Shown here: piece after piece, positions 44,891 through 56,991 of the stretch | Numbering within the stretch: the first letter of the stretch is position 1 | Layout: each line of letters begins with the position of its first letter | NCBI GenBank assembly: GCA_015501055.1 | Contig: JADNYV010000125.1 | Location: 1 to 64,000, forward strand | Source of the DNA: Mucidula mucida | Lineage: Eukaryota; Basidiomycota; Agaricomycetes; Agaricales; Physalacriaceae | Direction of reading: 5' to 3' | Length of the DNA: 64,000 nt | Notes under the pieces: model-generated | Told to the model about the DNA's origin: nothing | Database searches by the model: none | The model's input: the letters and a program-made list of their open reading frames with translations, nothing else | Made by a program: the position numbers and the translations under genes

Positions 44891-46240
44891 GAAGGATCTG
44901 AGCTCTGGATGACTTCCCGTAAGGAAAACGGTTGCAGATTCTGTTGTAAATGTTCTGACTCCGCCCATCAAAAACCATTACCAGCAAGTACTCAAAACCG
45001 TAAGCCCTCAAGGAATTCGGGCGCTACAGATGATGGGTAAGGGAGGATATACCATAGAAGGTGCGTCCGCGTCGGATCAAGACATCCTTTGTCGTTAATT
45101 CCGGTCTCAACATCTACAGAGGGGTCGGGAGGCCTCTGTAGATTCACGAATCATCAACACGGCGATAGACGGAGGGGAGCCCAAATGCGGTCTCGGGATG
45201 ACGGATACGGGAAGTCATCCATTATTGATCGACACCATGAATATTTGTTAGAGAGTGAGGGTGATCGTCTCGCACTCGGATTAATCGTCTTGAGTTCGCC
45301 CAGCGCCAATTAGCACCCGTTTATCCCCGACAATTGTGAGTGCACGAGAGAGGAGCGCCAGAAAGTGGTTAACGCCCAACCTTGTCTTAGAAGGCTGCTG
45401 AACCAATGAGGTAGGGATTTTCGCAACTCGTGGAGCTACTGTCTCCGGCGATGCATGGCTCCTGTAGACGCAGGTAAGTCATCAGGACATTTGCGGTGCG
45501 TTGACTCACATGCCCATGCGCGAAAGATGCAATATTTGATGTGGGCATGCGACGCGATGGGCGTAATGAAGCTGGTACGCGAACATTGAGATTGGTCCCG
45601 TCAAGACCGAACGCCAAGAGGTCGACATTACTTCAAGCAGAATTTCTAAAGAACCGTTGTAACGCGTTTCGTTTTGACGACTAAGTTCGTGCATTACTTG
45701 CGGGTATTGAGGTAGTCTCCAGGCCAGACGTCCGTCACTGGCGTGTATCGACTCAGCGATCAGCGCAGTGGTATATGGACGAATCACTCACTGCAATTCT
45801 CAAGCTGAATAGCAGCAGATCGTCGTTTTGGAGCTTCCTCAAGAAAACGGATGTTAATATTATTCGTTTGACGCGATCCACAGTTTATTCACTCGAGAAA
45901 GGTACCCGCGAATGGGGCCCCACAGCCAAGCCTCACATTCGGACCGATCTTCGTTCAAAGGTCGGAACTCCTGTCAGGCTGTCTTCGTATCGTCCCTAGC
46001 AGCGGCGGGACAAGGTGGCGAGCCGGGTCCTAATCATGCAGGGCAAAGTGGAAACTTGATGTCAGCACCTAGGATAGGTAGCGCGTCGAGTTGCAAGAAG
46101 ATTAGTTCAATGATATATGGGAAGGTGACGGTGAGCTGGTGACGATGAAACGTGTTCCGCATGGTAATGTACACGCCGTCCGAAACCAAAGGACATGCTT
46201 CCGTTCAGTAGTAAGATAACAAGACATAGCGCGTGAACAT
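44891..46240. other. Spacer duplicated at 47.8-48.45 kb; no gene recognised
   Basis: Pieces of 45240-45790 recur at 47815-48450: AATATTTGTTAG, GTGAGTGCACGAGAGA, GGTTAACGCCCAAC, GATGGGCGTAATGAAGCTGG. A 93-codon minus-strand frame at 45506-45787 has no recognisable motif. The duplication shows the DUF6534 unit moved with about 1 kb of upstream DNA. Confidence 0.5.
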
Positions 46241-47573
46241 CTACATGACATTTCCTGCCTCGGAATCTCCCTAATGCGAGTGTCAACAACCAGAACAAAT
46301 TCAAATGAAATACACTCACCATCTTCTTCATCTCCATCGTATCACTGCTATACACACTAGAATCTTTCGCAGCGGTGCCAAGAGGCGAAGGCGGTTGCAG
46401 AAACCGATTATCAACGACTGTCTCGGGCGACGAGGTCAGCCCTCTAAACCTCATACCACTGCGGGTAGTTATCATATGAACATGGTCGTCCCCGCTCGCG
46501 TATACAACCTTGAGGCGCGCTTTAATAACCATAATCATCGCGTTGGCGTAGAGCTTGGGGAGCCATAGCGCGACGGACATGTACACTTCTTGGAACGGGA
46601 ACACAAAGAACAGGACAAGATCGAGAAGCGCGGCGACAGCTTCGCATTCATCAGTCAACGTCGGAGTCAACTTGCAACAGCGCGCACCTGTCAGTGTTCC
46701 AGTCATGAAGATGGCAATGAGGATATCGCACAGAGCCGCACCCCCACACCAAAGCTGCGAATGTCACTACTCAGCCAAATGACGCCTTCTTGTGAAAGAA
46801 AGACCCTACCCCGATTGAAAGAGACGGTCCCAACGTACTAAGCTTTGCGGCGTCTCCTATTTCATGTGCCAGAATACCGGTCGAGATCGCTGCTCCTGCA
46901 CTTATCAAAGAGACCTGCAAATTGACCAGGCGCGTGATCAGTTGCCATTCAAGCCACACGACGAAGTGAGGCACTGACGAAGGCGATAATACTGGGAGCA
47001 GTTCTGCGACGCTCCGATAGAAGGAAGATTCGATATGCATAGAAAAGCTGGCTGATACAAGAGACTTGTTGTAGCATACCCGTCAGAGACACCTTTTACA
47101 AAGGAGAAACAAGATCCTCACCGAATGCACTCATTATCGGTATAGTCAGCCAGTGAAAATGAGCCGCCGTCAAGGATTGAACGTCTCCAAAGCCAAACGC
47201 GAAAATGACGAAGGCATCGTAGGTCACGAATACGGTCTGGATGCACTCAATAACGTATACACCATAGACAAGGCATCTCGTCAGCAGGCGGTCAGGCGTT
47301 GCTCCGTCGTAGTAGATATCTGCGTGTTCGATTAGCCCGGCGTTCTATCGCACACGAAGAGAACGAACATGTCTGTACGGAAAGCGTGCTGAATAGACAC
47401 CAGTGAACTATAAACCCAGTGAGCTTCGTAGGCACGATTAGATTTCATTGTAGTAGATTTGTATCGGTCTCACCAGTGGCACAGAACTGCGATCTCTCAT
47501 TAGTACTAGTAGAGGAACATGACCGTACGATGACAACTCACGCACGAAGAACCTCGGATGGTAGAGGAGACAT
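46241..47573 (-). CDS. DUF6534-type membrane protein, copy 3 (in-frame internal deletion, about 301 aa)
   Basis: Same start (MSPLPSEVLRA), 13-nt micro-exon (47486-47474) and early helices as copy 2. The seventh and eighth exons are fused into one 67-nt exon (46754-46688), reading IFMTGTLT where copy 2 has IFMTHY, an intron, about 27 more residues, and VETGSLT. The deletion takes out one intron and 27 codons but keeps the frame (both arrangements leave phase 1). The last exons are 46639-46320 and 46270-46241, ending GDSEAGNVM. The missing part lies between helix 6 and helix 7, so the fold may be compromised although the frame is open. Confidence 0.75.
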
Positions 47574-48734
47574 GACAGACAACACAGCTGAGCGTCTCGA
47601 CGCCCCGTATTTGAATACTGAACAAGCGCTCAGTAACAGAGCTAAGTCGTTTCCGCGAACAGAATTGGATAGAAGCCGACTCACTTTCCCGCACGGCGAC
47701 AGTTACGGACCGATGGTATTGAGAACGGCGAAGAATTCGCCCATACATTAAGTGACTGAATGTTCATCACAATCGACATTTCCGAGCACTAATGATCGAC
47801 ACTGCTGATGCCCATTAATATTTGTTAGGAAGTGAGAGTGAACGCCTCACACTCGGACAACTGTGAGTGCACGAGAGAGAAGGGCCAGACATTGGTTAAC
47901 GCCCAACTTTGCCTTATCGGCAAGTATGAGCTTTTCTTCGACATCATGAGATCCTAGAAGCAGCAAAGTTCGACGATTCGCGAAGTTAACGAGCCAATGA
48001 GGCAGGGATTTTCGCAACTCGCGGAGCTACTAACCCCGGAGATGCATACTTAGCTCCTGTAGATACAATTGAAAACAGTGAAGGTGAGTCATCAGGACAT
48101 TGACATGGCATCCGGCGCACTGACTCACATGGCATGCGCGAAAGATGGAATAGTCGGTGTGGGCAGGCGGCGTGATGGGCGTAATGAAGCTGGTACGCGA
48201 ACTGTTCTGAACATTGAAATTGGTCCCGTCAAGAACTTGCGCTAAGAGGTCGGCATTACTTCAAGCAAGATTCCTAAAGAACTGTTACGCGTTTCGCTTT
48301 GACAACGAAGTTCGTGCCTTACTTACTTGAATCGAGTTAGACTCGAGACCAGAGATCCGCCACGAAATTGCTCGATGATAGTCGATCGAGTATCTGGCAG
48401 CAAGTGACTGGTATCGAGTCAACGATCAACGTAATAGCGTTCTAAACGATTCACTCACTAGCAAGCTAAATAACCAACATCGTCAAAACGCAACAGAGAT
48501 GTGTGCACCGCACCTACGTTCCGCTGAGCCGGCTTAGGTTCTAAGTGTACACGCGCAATCCAGTACAAGTTACCGAGAAAATATGTCGAGCTCTTGAGTA
48601 AGCATCTCAGAAAGAGTTGACGGCCTGAAGATGTTAAATGAGTTTAGAAAATTATAAATCAAATTTCCTCGCAAGACGAGCAGAAGAGTGAGAGCGCGGC
48701 TAAGTTGGGACAAATGTAACTGCATGTATTAGAA
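47574..48734. other. Spacer, second copy of the DUF6534 upstream region
   Basis: Contains the promoter of the 47573 gene (CCGTATTTGAATACTGAACAAG near 47608, plus-strand reading) and 47815-48450 similar to 45240-45790. No gene is recognised. Confidence 0.45.
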
Positions 48735-49858
48735 CTATGCCGCTACCTTCCTGCCTGGCGTAGGCCACATCTGTTCACGGAAATACCATGGTGTATCGTA
48801 AAACATTTTCTTCTCCAAGATGAGATATTCAAGAACGCGTCGCCTCTGTGCGGGGATACGTTTACCTGAGCGGACGTCTGCATCTGGATCGAGAGGAGTG
48901 TGGATGGCCATCCCTCTTTGGTCGTACACTTCGAGACTCTGAGACGCATATAATCAGCATAACAAAGTTCAGTTTCTGGAGACATCCTTACCTGTTCCGT
49001 CTCAATCCGACAAAGCGCCTGAACAAGGAGGCGATTACCAAACGGTGGGTCCTCACTGCCAAAGTGGAATTCGACAGCGCGAATGGAGAGAATTTTGAGC
49101 GGGGCGAGTTCCCGGTGCGTGTGCCAAAAGTACTTGTGCGTCCTGTTCATCTTTTTGATGCGCTCGAGTACATCGTCACGGTACGACGTCTTAGCGAAGA
49201 GCCTAGCCTGGCGCATATCCTTGTCTGCGACGGCCTGGTTGAGGTCCTGGTATGTCTGTGCAGCAATGTCGCGGAGCGGCGCGAGCCAGGCGTCAGGCTT
49301 GACTGAGGTTGTCGATAGACAATTTCTCGGCCAAGAGACAAATCGTTGCCAGGATTCCTGAAGCCCTATGGTTCGCCCAGGGAAACTGTCGTACATGGCC
49401 AGCTTCCAGTTCCTGATGAACCATGTCAGCGCGAAAAAAAGGCGATTTGACGAGGACATACGCAGTGAAATTTCGAACTCTGTTTTCGAGATTGTTCAGC
49501 GGCGTCGTTTTGACGTCGGCCCAACTAGTCCACCGCGTTTTGTATGGAATTAAATGATCTTTCCTTGTAAAGGTAAGCCACGACCAGTCGCGCAGTGCCG
49601 GTACTCACCAAGCGTCTCCGCGTCGACGGACCACATGCTGGACAGTGGATTAAAGCTGGAATATATGCGCTGTTTTTCCAACGCCTCGACCCGCTCCTCC
49701 TCGGTCATCTCCTCCTCGTTGTCCTCCTTGATTTGCAGCGTCTGAGGGCGCCGTTTCTTCGCGCCGCGTACTTGAATGATGGGGCCGGCGACGCGCGTGA
49801 AACACGTCGGTTGGCGCGCCGACAAACATGCCCGCCGCCCAAGCCAGGCGATGTTCAT
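48735..49858 (-). CDS. Mitochondrial ribosomal protein mL45 / Tim44-like, with a homopolymer frameshift
   Basis: Three exons: 49858-49605, 49524-48992 and 48938-48735. The N-terminus (MNIAWLGRRACLSARQPTCF) is Arg-rich without acids, a mitochondrial presequence. The body has WADVKTTPLNNLENRVRNF, NWKLAMYDSFPG, LAPLRDIAAQTYQDLN and ETEQSLEVYDQRG, ending VLEYLILEKKMFYDTPWYFREQMWP. This matches the Tim44-like domain of mL45 (compare Q-T-L-A-I-Y-D-R-F-G and V-L-E-Y-V-V-F-E-K in the family). mL45/Mba1 proteins link the mitoribosome exit to the inner membrane. Exon 2 changes frame at a run of seven A (49434-49440, plus strand): with six, SPFFALTWF reads through and the phases close. As the gene should be essential and single-copy, a sequence error is the likelier cause. 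Confidence 0.75.
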
Positions 49859-50204
49859 GGTCGGAAAGAAAAATGGGCGGATGAGGTAACATGATCGGAA
49901 AGCCTGGGCGTCATCCCAATTTGGCGATGCCCGCCGTCGAGGTCGGAACCTTCAAACCGTTGGGATGTACAAATGTCAAAGCTTGGCTCCAACCATCACC
50001 TGAAATCTTGGTACGCTGACAGTAACGCGTACCAGTCGATTCATCTGCCGTGAAACCTTCTTGAGCACTTGCTGATTCAACTGGCAACTTAGGAAAACAA
50101 TCAAGAAATTGCTACAGCCTCCAGGTTTCCCAATATCTCAGTCTGGGAGGGCAGCTCCTCACGCTGCAGCGTTTGTACCGGTATATCTTCCTGAATCTCG
50201 CCCC
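49859..50204. other. Divergent spacer; no gene seen
   Basis: Short intergenic region between the mL45-like gene and the GH28 remnant. No TATA box is clear. Confidence 0.4.
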
Positions 50205-51877
50205 ATGACCAGACTTCAACTACCCTGCCTGGTAACTCAACACAGCACCATTGTCGTGTTTCTGGCGTCCTTGTACTCTAGGTTAATCCCGCGTCAAGTA
50301 TGCATCTGCCACCCGACCGGGAATGGGGAAGACGACGTCCCGGCTACTCTCGACGCCTTTCGTCAGTGCGGACACGGAGGACGTGTCGCATTTCTCAACG
50401 AGACGTATCATATCGAATCCGTCATGAACACGACGGGTCTTGATAACTGTGAGATTGACCTTCGGGGCACCTTGCTAGTAGGTTCAAACATTGGATGCTT
50501 TTCGCGTTCTGACACTTCTTAGTGGGGCATCAACATCAACTACTGGCTCCAGAACTCGTACCCCATCGAATACCAAAACCAATCGAGCGCGTAGCTTCTT
50601 GGCGGCACGTCTATTAGCTTTCTGGGCCATGGATACGGGACGCTAAACGGTAACGGGCAGACGTGGTACGACTACAGCGGCAACACGTCAAACCTAATAG
50701 GGCGGCCCCATGTCCTAACTCTGTGGGATACGAAAGACTCAGTCGTGGAAGGATTGAGGTTTCTGCAACCCCCGATGTGGTAAACCTAGCACTATGATAT
50801 ATCTACCGCGTCTTAATCAAAGGCTTTTAGGACGACGACAATCATGCACTCGAAGAACGTGGTTTTACAGGATATCTACATAAACGCGACTTCCAATAGC
50901 TACGTGGGTGTTCTCTTTTCATGTTCTCACGCGACAACAGAATAAGACGGGAAACACAGACGGCGCCACCACCTTCTATTCCGACAACATAACATTCCGT
51001 CGATTTACTGTAGATGACGGAGATGACTGGTACGCATATTGAACCTCCCCCGTCTGACGTGCGTTCCTGATGAATGTCGATAGCATCGTAACTAAAGTCA
51101 ATTCGACCAACATCCTCATTGAAGACTCCAAGTTCCATAACGGACACGGCGTCGCCATAGGCAGCATTGGTCAATTCGCCGACCGCTATGAACGCATCGA
51201 GAATATCACTGTTCAAAATATCAACTTCTATAAGACTGGGTTCGTCCTGCTCTACTGGCGGTACATGCCGACTGAAAGGTTCCAGAAAAGCAATGTAAGT
51301 CGTACTCCTTTCGCCTCGAACGCTGGTGAACTGACGTTATCAGATACCTCAAAACATGGACTGGCCAGCGAAAAGGCATCCCACCCAACGGCTCGGGCGG
51401 CAGAGGTTGTACGTACCAGTTTGTTTTAAGTACTATAAAGTCCTCATTCATAGTCGCCCTCAGATATCAAAAACATCGGTACACCATCCGCATCTTCGTG
51501 TTCATCATAACCTAACCCAAGCTCTTCAAGTCCTCAGAAACGCCACCCTCCACAACAGCCGGAGCATCTTCGCCATAGACCAGTGCATCTCCTATATCGG
51601 CGCCATGGACGGCTGCGAAACCTCCGAGTTCCAGCTCTTTGATATTCACTTTGACTCTGTTCGCGGTACAGCAAGGACTGCTGGCGTATTCCAGTGCAGC
51701 GGTGTCGCGCCGTGTATGAATGTCTCGTTGACGCATATTGATGTACGCGATAAGGATGGGAACGCGTTCGAGGGATATCAGTGCGAGAATCTGGAGGATG
51801 CGAAGGGGATTTCATGTATAGGCCCGCCTACGTGGAATTATATCAAGTATGTCCGGAATCACGAAGGAGAGGACTAG
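50205..51877 (+). pseudogene. Glycoside hydrolase family 28 (polygalacturonase-like) pseudogene
   Basis: ATG 50205 with a hydrophobic secretion-like segment (STIVVFLASLYS) opens the gene. Order of recognisable parts: DDVPATLDAFRQCGHGGRVAF (first coil), YLQNS-like and YQNQSSA, GHGYGTLNGNGQTWYD, NTDGATTFYSDNI, VDDGDDW (catalytic Asp pair), NGHGVAIGSIGQF (catalytic His region), then MDGCETSEFQLFDIHF and CMNVSLTHIDVRDKDGN. This is the parallel beta-helix of GH28, used against pectin. An intron fits 50482-50522. Lesions include TAG at 50593 (for Trp in A-W-L-L-G-G), a stop after QPPMW (50780) and TGA at about 51042. The residues of the active site are mostly kept although the frame is lost, so decay is fairly recent. 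Confidence 0.8.
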
Positions 51878-52099
51878 ACGCGTAACCCATCGCGGTGGAA
51901 TGTACATCGAAGTCCACGCGTAACGTGGCCACCTGTACATTTGTACGTGTCAGTCTCCGGCAGACGATCCCGACAGAGATCTCGAGTTGACTTCGTTCCA
52001 CAGATACTCATGAAAGAAATTTAGTTTCTTTCACTTGGGTATAACCTCGTGAGCTGCTCAAGTCCGTCAGTACCTATACCTCAAGTCTGTCACCCACGT
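51878..52099. other. Spacer; no gene seen
   Basis: Contains a small inverted repeat near 52010-52040 (GAAAGAAATTTAGTTTCTTTC). No coding feature. Confidence 0.4.
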
Positions 52100-52400
52100 C
52101 TAGCACGCAGCTGCTATGTAAAAAACTTGAGAGATCTACAAGCACAAGTCTCTTCCATCAGCCAACACTTTTACGCATGCCAAATCTTCATTATGTGGAA
52201 ACGAAACGCATTTGCTGTCAGCGTTATCACACACCATTCGACCGCAGTATGGTTCTCACTGAAATTCACATTACAGATCTCCTTTCGAAGCGCGTTAGGA
52301 GGGAAACTAACGGACAGAACTCTGAACAGGAGATGCTTCACAACTCAACACACCGGAGACTTCGATTGCTATCGGGGTACGATCATCCCGCCGCGCTTTG
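52100..52400 (+). pseudogene. DUF6534 fragment
   Basis: Reads VSSISQHFYACQIFIMWKRN, then intron-like sequence HHSTAVWFSLKFT and LQISFRSALGGKLT, parallel to VSCISQLFYAYRIFILSKRN and ISFGSAIGGILTG of the 59435-60853 gene, including the intron between them. Only the exon 5-6 region remains and it is broken. It lies on the opposite strand from the intact copies. Confidence 0.65.
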
Positions 52401-52573
52401 TTGATTTATGTTCAAGATTTCTTTTGAATTGACATTTTGTCATTATGGGCGAAATTACTTGGACGCAGTGGGTGTACTCATTCGGCGCCTTGAATGAGGG
52501 CTTACCAGGCTACCTGTTTGTTTGAATTTACGATCGCGTGCCAGTATTCAACAATTCAGTCGTCAATCAATAC

Positions 52574-52760
52574 TCAGTCTTTGTTTCGTCGCCTAATACT
52601 GGAACTAAACTCGTCGTCAACCCAATCAGGATCTCTCTGACTCGTATAGCTGCCGTGAAAATACATCGGTTTGCCGGCGGAAACTAAGGAAGACGCTGCA
52701 TCATCCAGATCCGTCCATTCACCGTTTACGAAAAAAGTTTGCGTCGAAATTTATGCAGTA
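52574..52760 (-). other. Possible C-terminal exon of an unrecognised gene
   Basis: On the minus strand an open stretch reads WTDLDDAASSLVSAGKPMYF and then YTSQRDPDWVDDEFSSSIRR before TGA at 52576-52574. It looks protein-like and acidic, but I could not connect it by defensible splice sites to the frames at 52783-53231. It may be an exon of a gene running up to about 53300. Confidence 0.2.
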
Positions 52761-53719
52761 CCATTCAGATATCCTCCTGAAACTACACTACTCTTGTAGC
52801 TGCATCGTACGTGTGAAAGATATTTACAGAGACAAAACCTGATGATCCCCAAAAGCAGAAAAAAGAAAACCCAACGAGAAAGACAGTGTGCGCTCTAGCC
52901 ATCCTTTGGACAGCGTTGATATCAGTTCTAGCGTCGTAAGCACGGGAGAAAAACTCACCTAAGCCCCGTACGTATGGTAGGCGCTCCAGCATGACGTGTC
53001 AATGAGGCGCCACAACCGCGAACCCTCATACGGCTGTTGGTACCGCTGCTCAGTAGGCCTCTTGGTGGTATAGCTTAAGTGACTCACAGCTGTTGCTCGT
53101 GTGCTAACATCTGCTGGAGAGTTAGTATTTGATTCTTCGAGCCAACAGGAAGAGTTACTGACGGGATACCTCACACTGCCAAGTGTGCATGCGCTTTCGT
53201 TGCTTATCCTTGTCAACGTCCCATGTAACACAGCATGTGCTTGTGCTCCAGGTAAGCCCGGCCTCCCATGTAAGGCCAGAACTCGGGCGTGAAGAGTTAC
53301 TCATGTTTTGAGTTTTTAGAGGCTGTGAGGGGAAGGGGGAAGTTATTCGCGCCTTCATTCACGCTCATATTTATAGTGTTCAGACGGTCCACAGGCGTGC
53401 CATTGTCCATTGTTCTATCCCATTGTGGACGAGGTGGCTGGATAATTTCAATCTTTGTGGACGTCCGCGACTCGGTTGGGCCACCGGCTATATCCGGTAC
53501 ATTCCGGACCCATCTTAGTTCGTGCTCGAGGGAAGACTCGATGGTGATGAAGACTACCGATGCATCTGCCGTGAATGGATTTACTTATGCATCGGTGTAG
53601 CAATGCCAATCAGGAACACATCTCGCCTATTTTGCAACGACGTAAAGACATCCTCGGCCGGGAGTGTCCTGCCATTGTTGTTCTGGCCCTGCGCGCTGTC
53701 CCGTGACTCGAAAAATATC
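52761..53719. other. No recognisable gene
   Basis: Short frames on both strands, among them a minus-strand segment VQRMARAHTVFLVGFSFFCF at 52860-52920 that may belong to the gene suggested at 52574. Nothing else can be supported. Confidence 0.35.
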
Positions 53720-56194
53720 AAAGGCAAGCCAGATGCCATTGTGATCTTCGACCTCTCTCGCTCATCCGTGGCCACTCATGCCTTCCGACGCCTTGACTAC
53801 TTCCATCTCCGATATTCCTGTTGTGTCGCAGGCACCCAACCTTCCAACCACTCGTCGCACTGCTCCCATTCTGGGCGAGTCTGCGGTAAAACGTCGGCCT
53901 CTAGCTGCACTTCCAGCCGGCAGGACGCGTATGTACGCCACGACATCTCCATACATACTGTAAGACTTCAATACCTCCAGGATATACCTTTCCTTTGAGA
54001 TGTTCCTACAAAAGGTCATGAATATTCCCGATGACGGGCAATCCGACGAGGCTTGCGTAAACATATTGGAAGCAGACGCTGAGCTCAGAGAAAAGCTAGA
54101 TGCGTACTTCGCTCAATGCGATGTTCACAAGCAAAAGGAGCAGACACTCTCAGCCGTCTTCAAGCGGGCGACCGATGTACTTGTGAAACTTGACGGTATC
54201 GTGCATGATGGCACGTATAGGTCCACCGACGGACTGTTGTAAAGGCAGTCATGACGCTGCCTGACGGCGGTCTGGGCGCGTATGCTGTGCTTGATAAAGG
54301 TGCAAACTCCCTGCGCGATATTCATGGAATGCTAACACTTTCCTAGATGGTCAAGACCCGCGCGACGAAACGAACATGAATCATCCGTTCAAACAGGCGA
54401 TCAGAAGTGAGGCCCGCCCGGTTGCCTCCAAGTTATCCAATGGCGCGCGTCAAAGGCCTTCCAACTCTCAGGCTGAGTCGCCGACATACAAGAAACTGAA
54501 GTTACAGGCACCATCAAACGCTGCGAACTGTGCTCATCACTACGTTCAACCCCATTCTACCCAAGTCACCTATGGCGATGATGCCCCGACCGCCTCAAAT
54601 CGTCCTATCAGCGCGCCGACTACGCACTCCAATTCATGAGGAACGGCGGTCTCAGAAATCATAGTTTCGGAAACCTGATCTGCGATGACCGTCTGCAGCT
54701 CATGTACTACGACCATTCTTGTATCGCTGTAGCCAAGCCTCTATGAGGACTGACCGGCGCATGCTCATGCTTTATCTGGTATGCCTCCACAAGCTATCCT
54801 TCGGCGATCGTAGCGGCCTCGTACCGGTATCCTCCAGAACCCGAAGCCGTACTTGGATAGTTACAGTGACTACGCGTTAGTCAATGCAGATTGGTACAAT
54901 ATTCTGTCTGGCCAGGTACTGCTGCTCGAGGATCAGACTGGTCCGTTCGAGGTGACGCTAGGACGGGTTATTTACCGACAAACCGGGATCGTTGGGCGCT
55001 GCACATTTATCGTCAATGCATCGTTTACCAAATGGCCCGACAAGGAGCTCATCGTCAAGATCACATGGTCTCCGACTAGCCGTACTTCGGAGGCGGACTT
55101 CATGGGGAGTGTTCGCGAGGCGGTATCCAAGACTGGCGCAGACTGGGTTCTGGACCATGTTCCGGACATTCTCCATTCCCAAGACTTTCCTCATCTCCAG
55201 AATGAAGTTGGAGGCCGCCTTGCCGCGTTCTTTAACACTCTCAACGAGGACCACTGGACAAAGGATCTAGGTGCTTTCAAATACGAAGAACGCGTCATGC
55301 GTGTCAGTGTGCACGAAAAGCTGTACAAGCTCAGCGAGTTGAATACAGTTCGCAATCATGCTCAAGTGTTTTTCGACGTCGTACAAGGTTCGTCTCAGTT
55401 TTTCCATTACCCCCGACAGCACTAATGAACTCCCCATAGTACATCGCTGGCTGTACGACCATCCTCGTATTCTCCATCGCGACATTAGTCTGTGAAATAT
55501 CATGTGGCGTAGGCGCCGTGGGCGCATTTGTGGGGTCTTGAACGACTTTGATTTATCATCTTTTCGCGACACCATGGGGCCCTTGTCGGAGCAACGCACC
55601 GGCACACGCCCTTTCATGTCTCGGGATCTCCATCGCAAAGAGGCGGTCTCCACACGTCATCTCTATCGGCACGACCTTGAATCACTTTTCTACGTGCTCT
55701 TACTGCTAGCCGGAGCCCATAGACTCGAGAATGACCCCGTGGTCGACAGCATCACACAGGAGAAATGTTATTTGGTGGGCGACGAGAATTCGCTCTACAG
55801 GGATTGGCTCTCGTTGGAAGATGCTTCGATTCTCCGTGAAAAAAACGCCCTACTGGAATCTCCACATCCACCATACACGCATCCATCCTTTCAGGTTATG
55901 AACAGCAGGATTGGGAAGGCTTGGGTGTCTCTCTTAGAAGGCTTCAACGCACAGCGCGTCCATAAAGCACTGCTCGCCAGAGCTCAGGCTGAGGCACCAC
56001 GGCCTCAGTTGCCATCGACCGAGGATGATTTCTGGAGTGTTCCATCCACTAGTCAACCGGCGGTTCCCATTTCAGCTTTTGACGACGAAACCTTGGGCGG
56101 GAAATGGACGTATACGGGTCTTCTCGATTGCATTGGTGGTGGATTGCCTTTTGAGCGAATGTATCCCGTACCATGTCCTGAAGCACTCTGTTAG
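53720..56194 (+). pseudogene. FunK1 kinase, copy D (pseudogene; left arm of inverted duplication)
   Basis: The N-terminal part is only traceable: DAIVIFDL (compare HAAILLFDF), FEMFLQKVMNIPDDGQSDEA (compare TFLQKVFNLPEDWK), VFKRATDVLVKLDGIVHDG, then TAA at 54240. After a decayed stretch, LICDDRLQLMYYDHSCIAVA resumes, but two 4-bp deletions near 54744 and 54820 shift the frame out and back. From 54853 the kinase reads well: LIVKITWSPTSRTSEADF, VSVHEKLYKLSEL, HRDISL, then TGA where the catalytic-loop codon before Asn should be (55494), then LNDFDLSSFRD, GTRPFMSRDL and YRHDLESLFYVL to TAG 56192. The loss of the HRD loop alone abolishes the kinase. Confidence 0.85.
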
Positions 56195-56370
56195 GGAGTT
56201 CCCACTCGTTCCGGAATGCCCCTTTTCCTCCGTAGATTGTGATTCTTAGTGTGATTATGTATACAGGCGGTATATGTCTCTGTAGAAGTTGTAAACTATT
56301 CCGTGATGATTTCACTCAAGGCAGCCTGTCAACTAAGAGTAACCAACTGGCAACTTGAACTGCCTGTATC
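54682..56370 (+). repeat. Left arm of a 1.69-kb inverted duplication
   Basis: Nearly identical to the reverse complement of 61336-63032. The left arm is 1689 bp and the right 1697 bp; the 8-bp difference equals the two 4-bp deletions at about 54744 and 54820. The arms share the TGA in the HRD loop and the kinase intron. Inner homology ends at TGCCTGTATC (56361-56370). Confidence 0.9.
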
Positions 56371-56991
56371 TCTTGTCCAGACGCCGGGAACTCTTGCGCA
56401 AAGTTCAGGTACCGATATCAACGGATTGGAAGTCGCGTATGTTTTCGCTAATACTGGGTTGCTCGACGAGTCTGATGCGTGTCTATATTCGAAATTGATC
56501 GGACACTCCTTGTCATGCACCCCCCACTACCAAGATGCTGGCTGACAGGATACCCTTTTGACGCCGTTGCATTCAAGTCTTTCTTAGCCCATAATAGGAA
56601 TCAATACAATGCTAGCTCAGCTCAGCTCGTCTGATTCCCATCTTGGGCTAAGACAAGTTTGCCGGAGACAAGAGCCGAATGTACAGAAAGCGTGTGTGCT
56701 AGTCTTAGTCCTTGGGCCCTTTATTCTCATATATGACACTTGATACATCTACACAGTCTGCCGCGATTCCTTGACGGTGTTTGACGATTCCAATTTTGTG
56801 ATACCCATGGTTCAGCCTTCAGGCTTAAGATCATGTGACGGCATAACGCGCCGTTACGGTTACTTGGTTGCTCTTTAACCAAAACTACGTTTCGAGTTTT
56901 GAAATCCATTACTCTTCTCGCGGCTGCGGCAGACCCTCACGCGCACTGACGATTTCAATTCGAAGAAACAGATTCCTACCACAGACTTGAC
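56371..56991 (+). other. Spacer upstream of the S triplet
   Basis: No gene seen. The sequence no longer resembles the upstream regions of S copies 1-5; this S subgroup (MPITRP start) has its own promoter. Confidence 0.4.

Noticed and set aside
51160..51192. GHGVAIGSIGQF region as evidence of an active GH28
   Set aside because: At least three upstream in-frame stops cannot be removed by plausible introns, so the enzyme cannot be complete.
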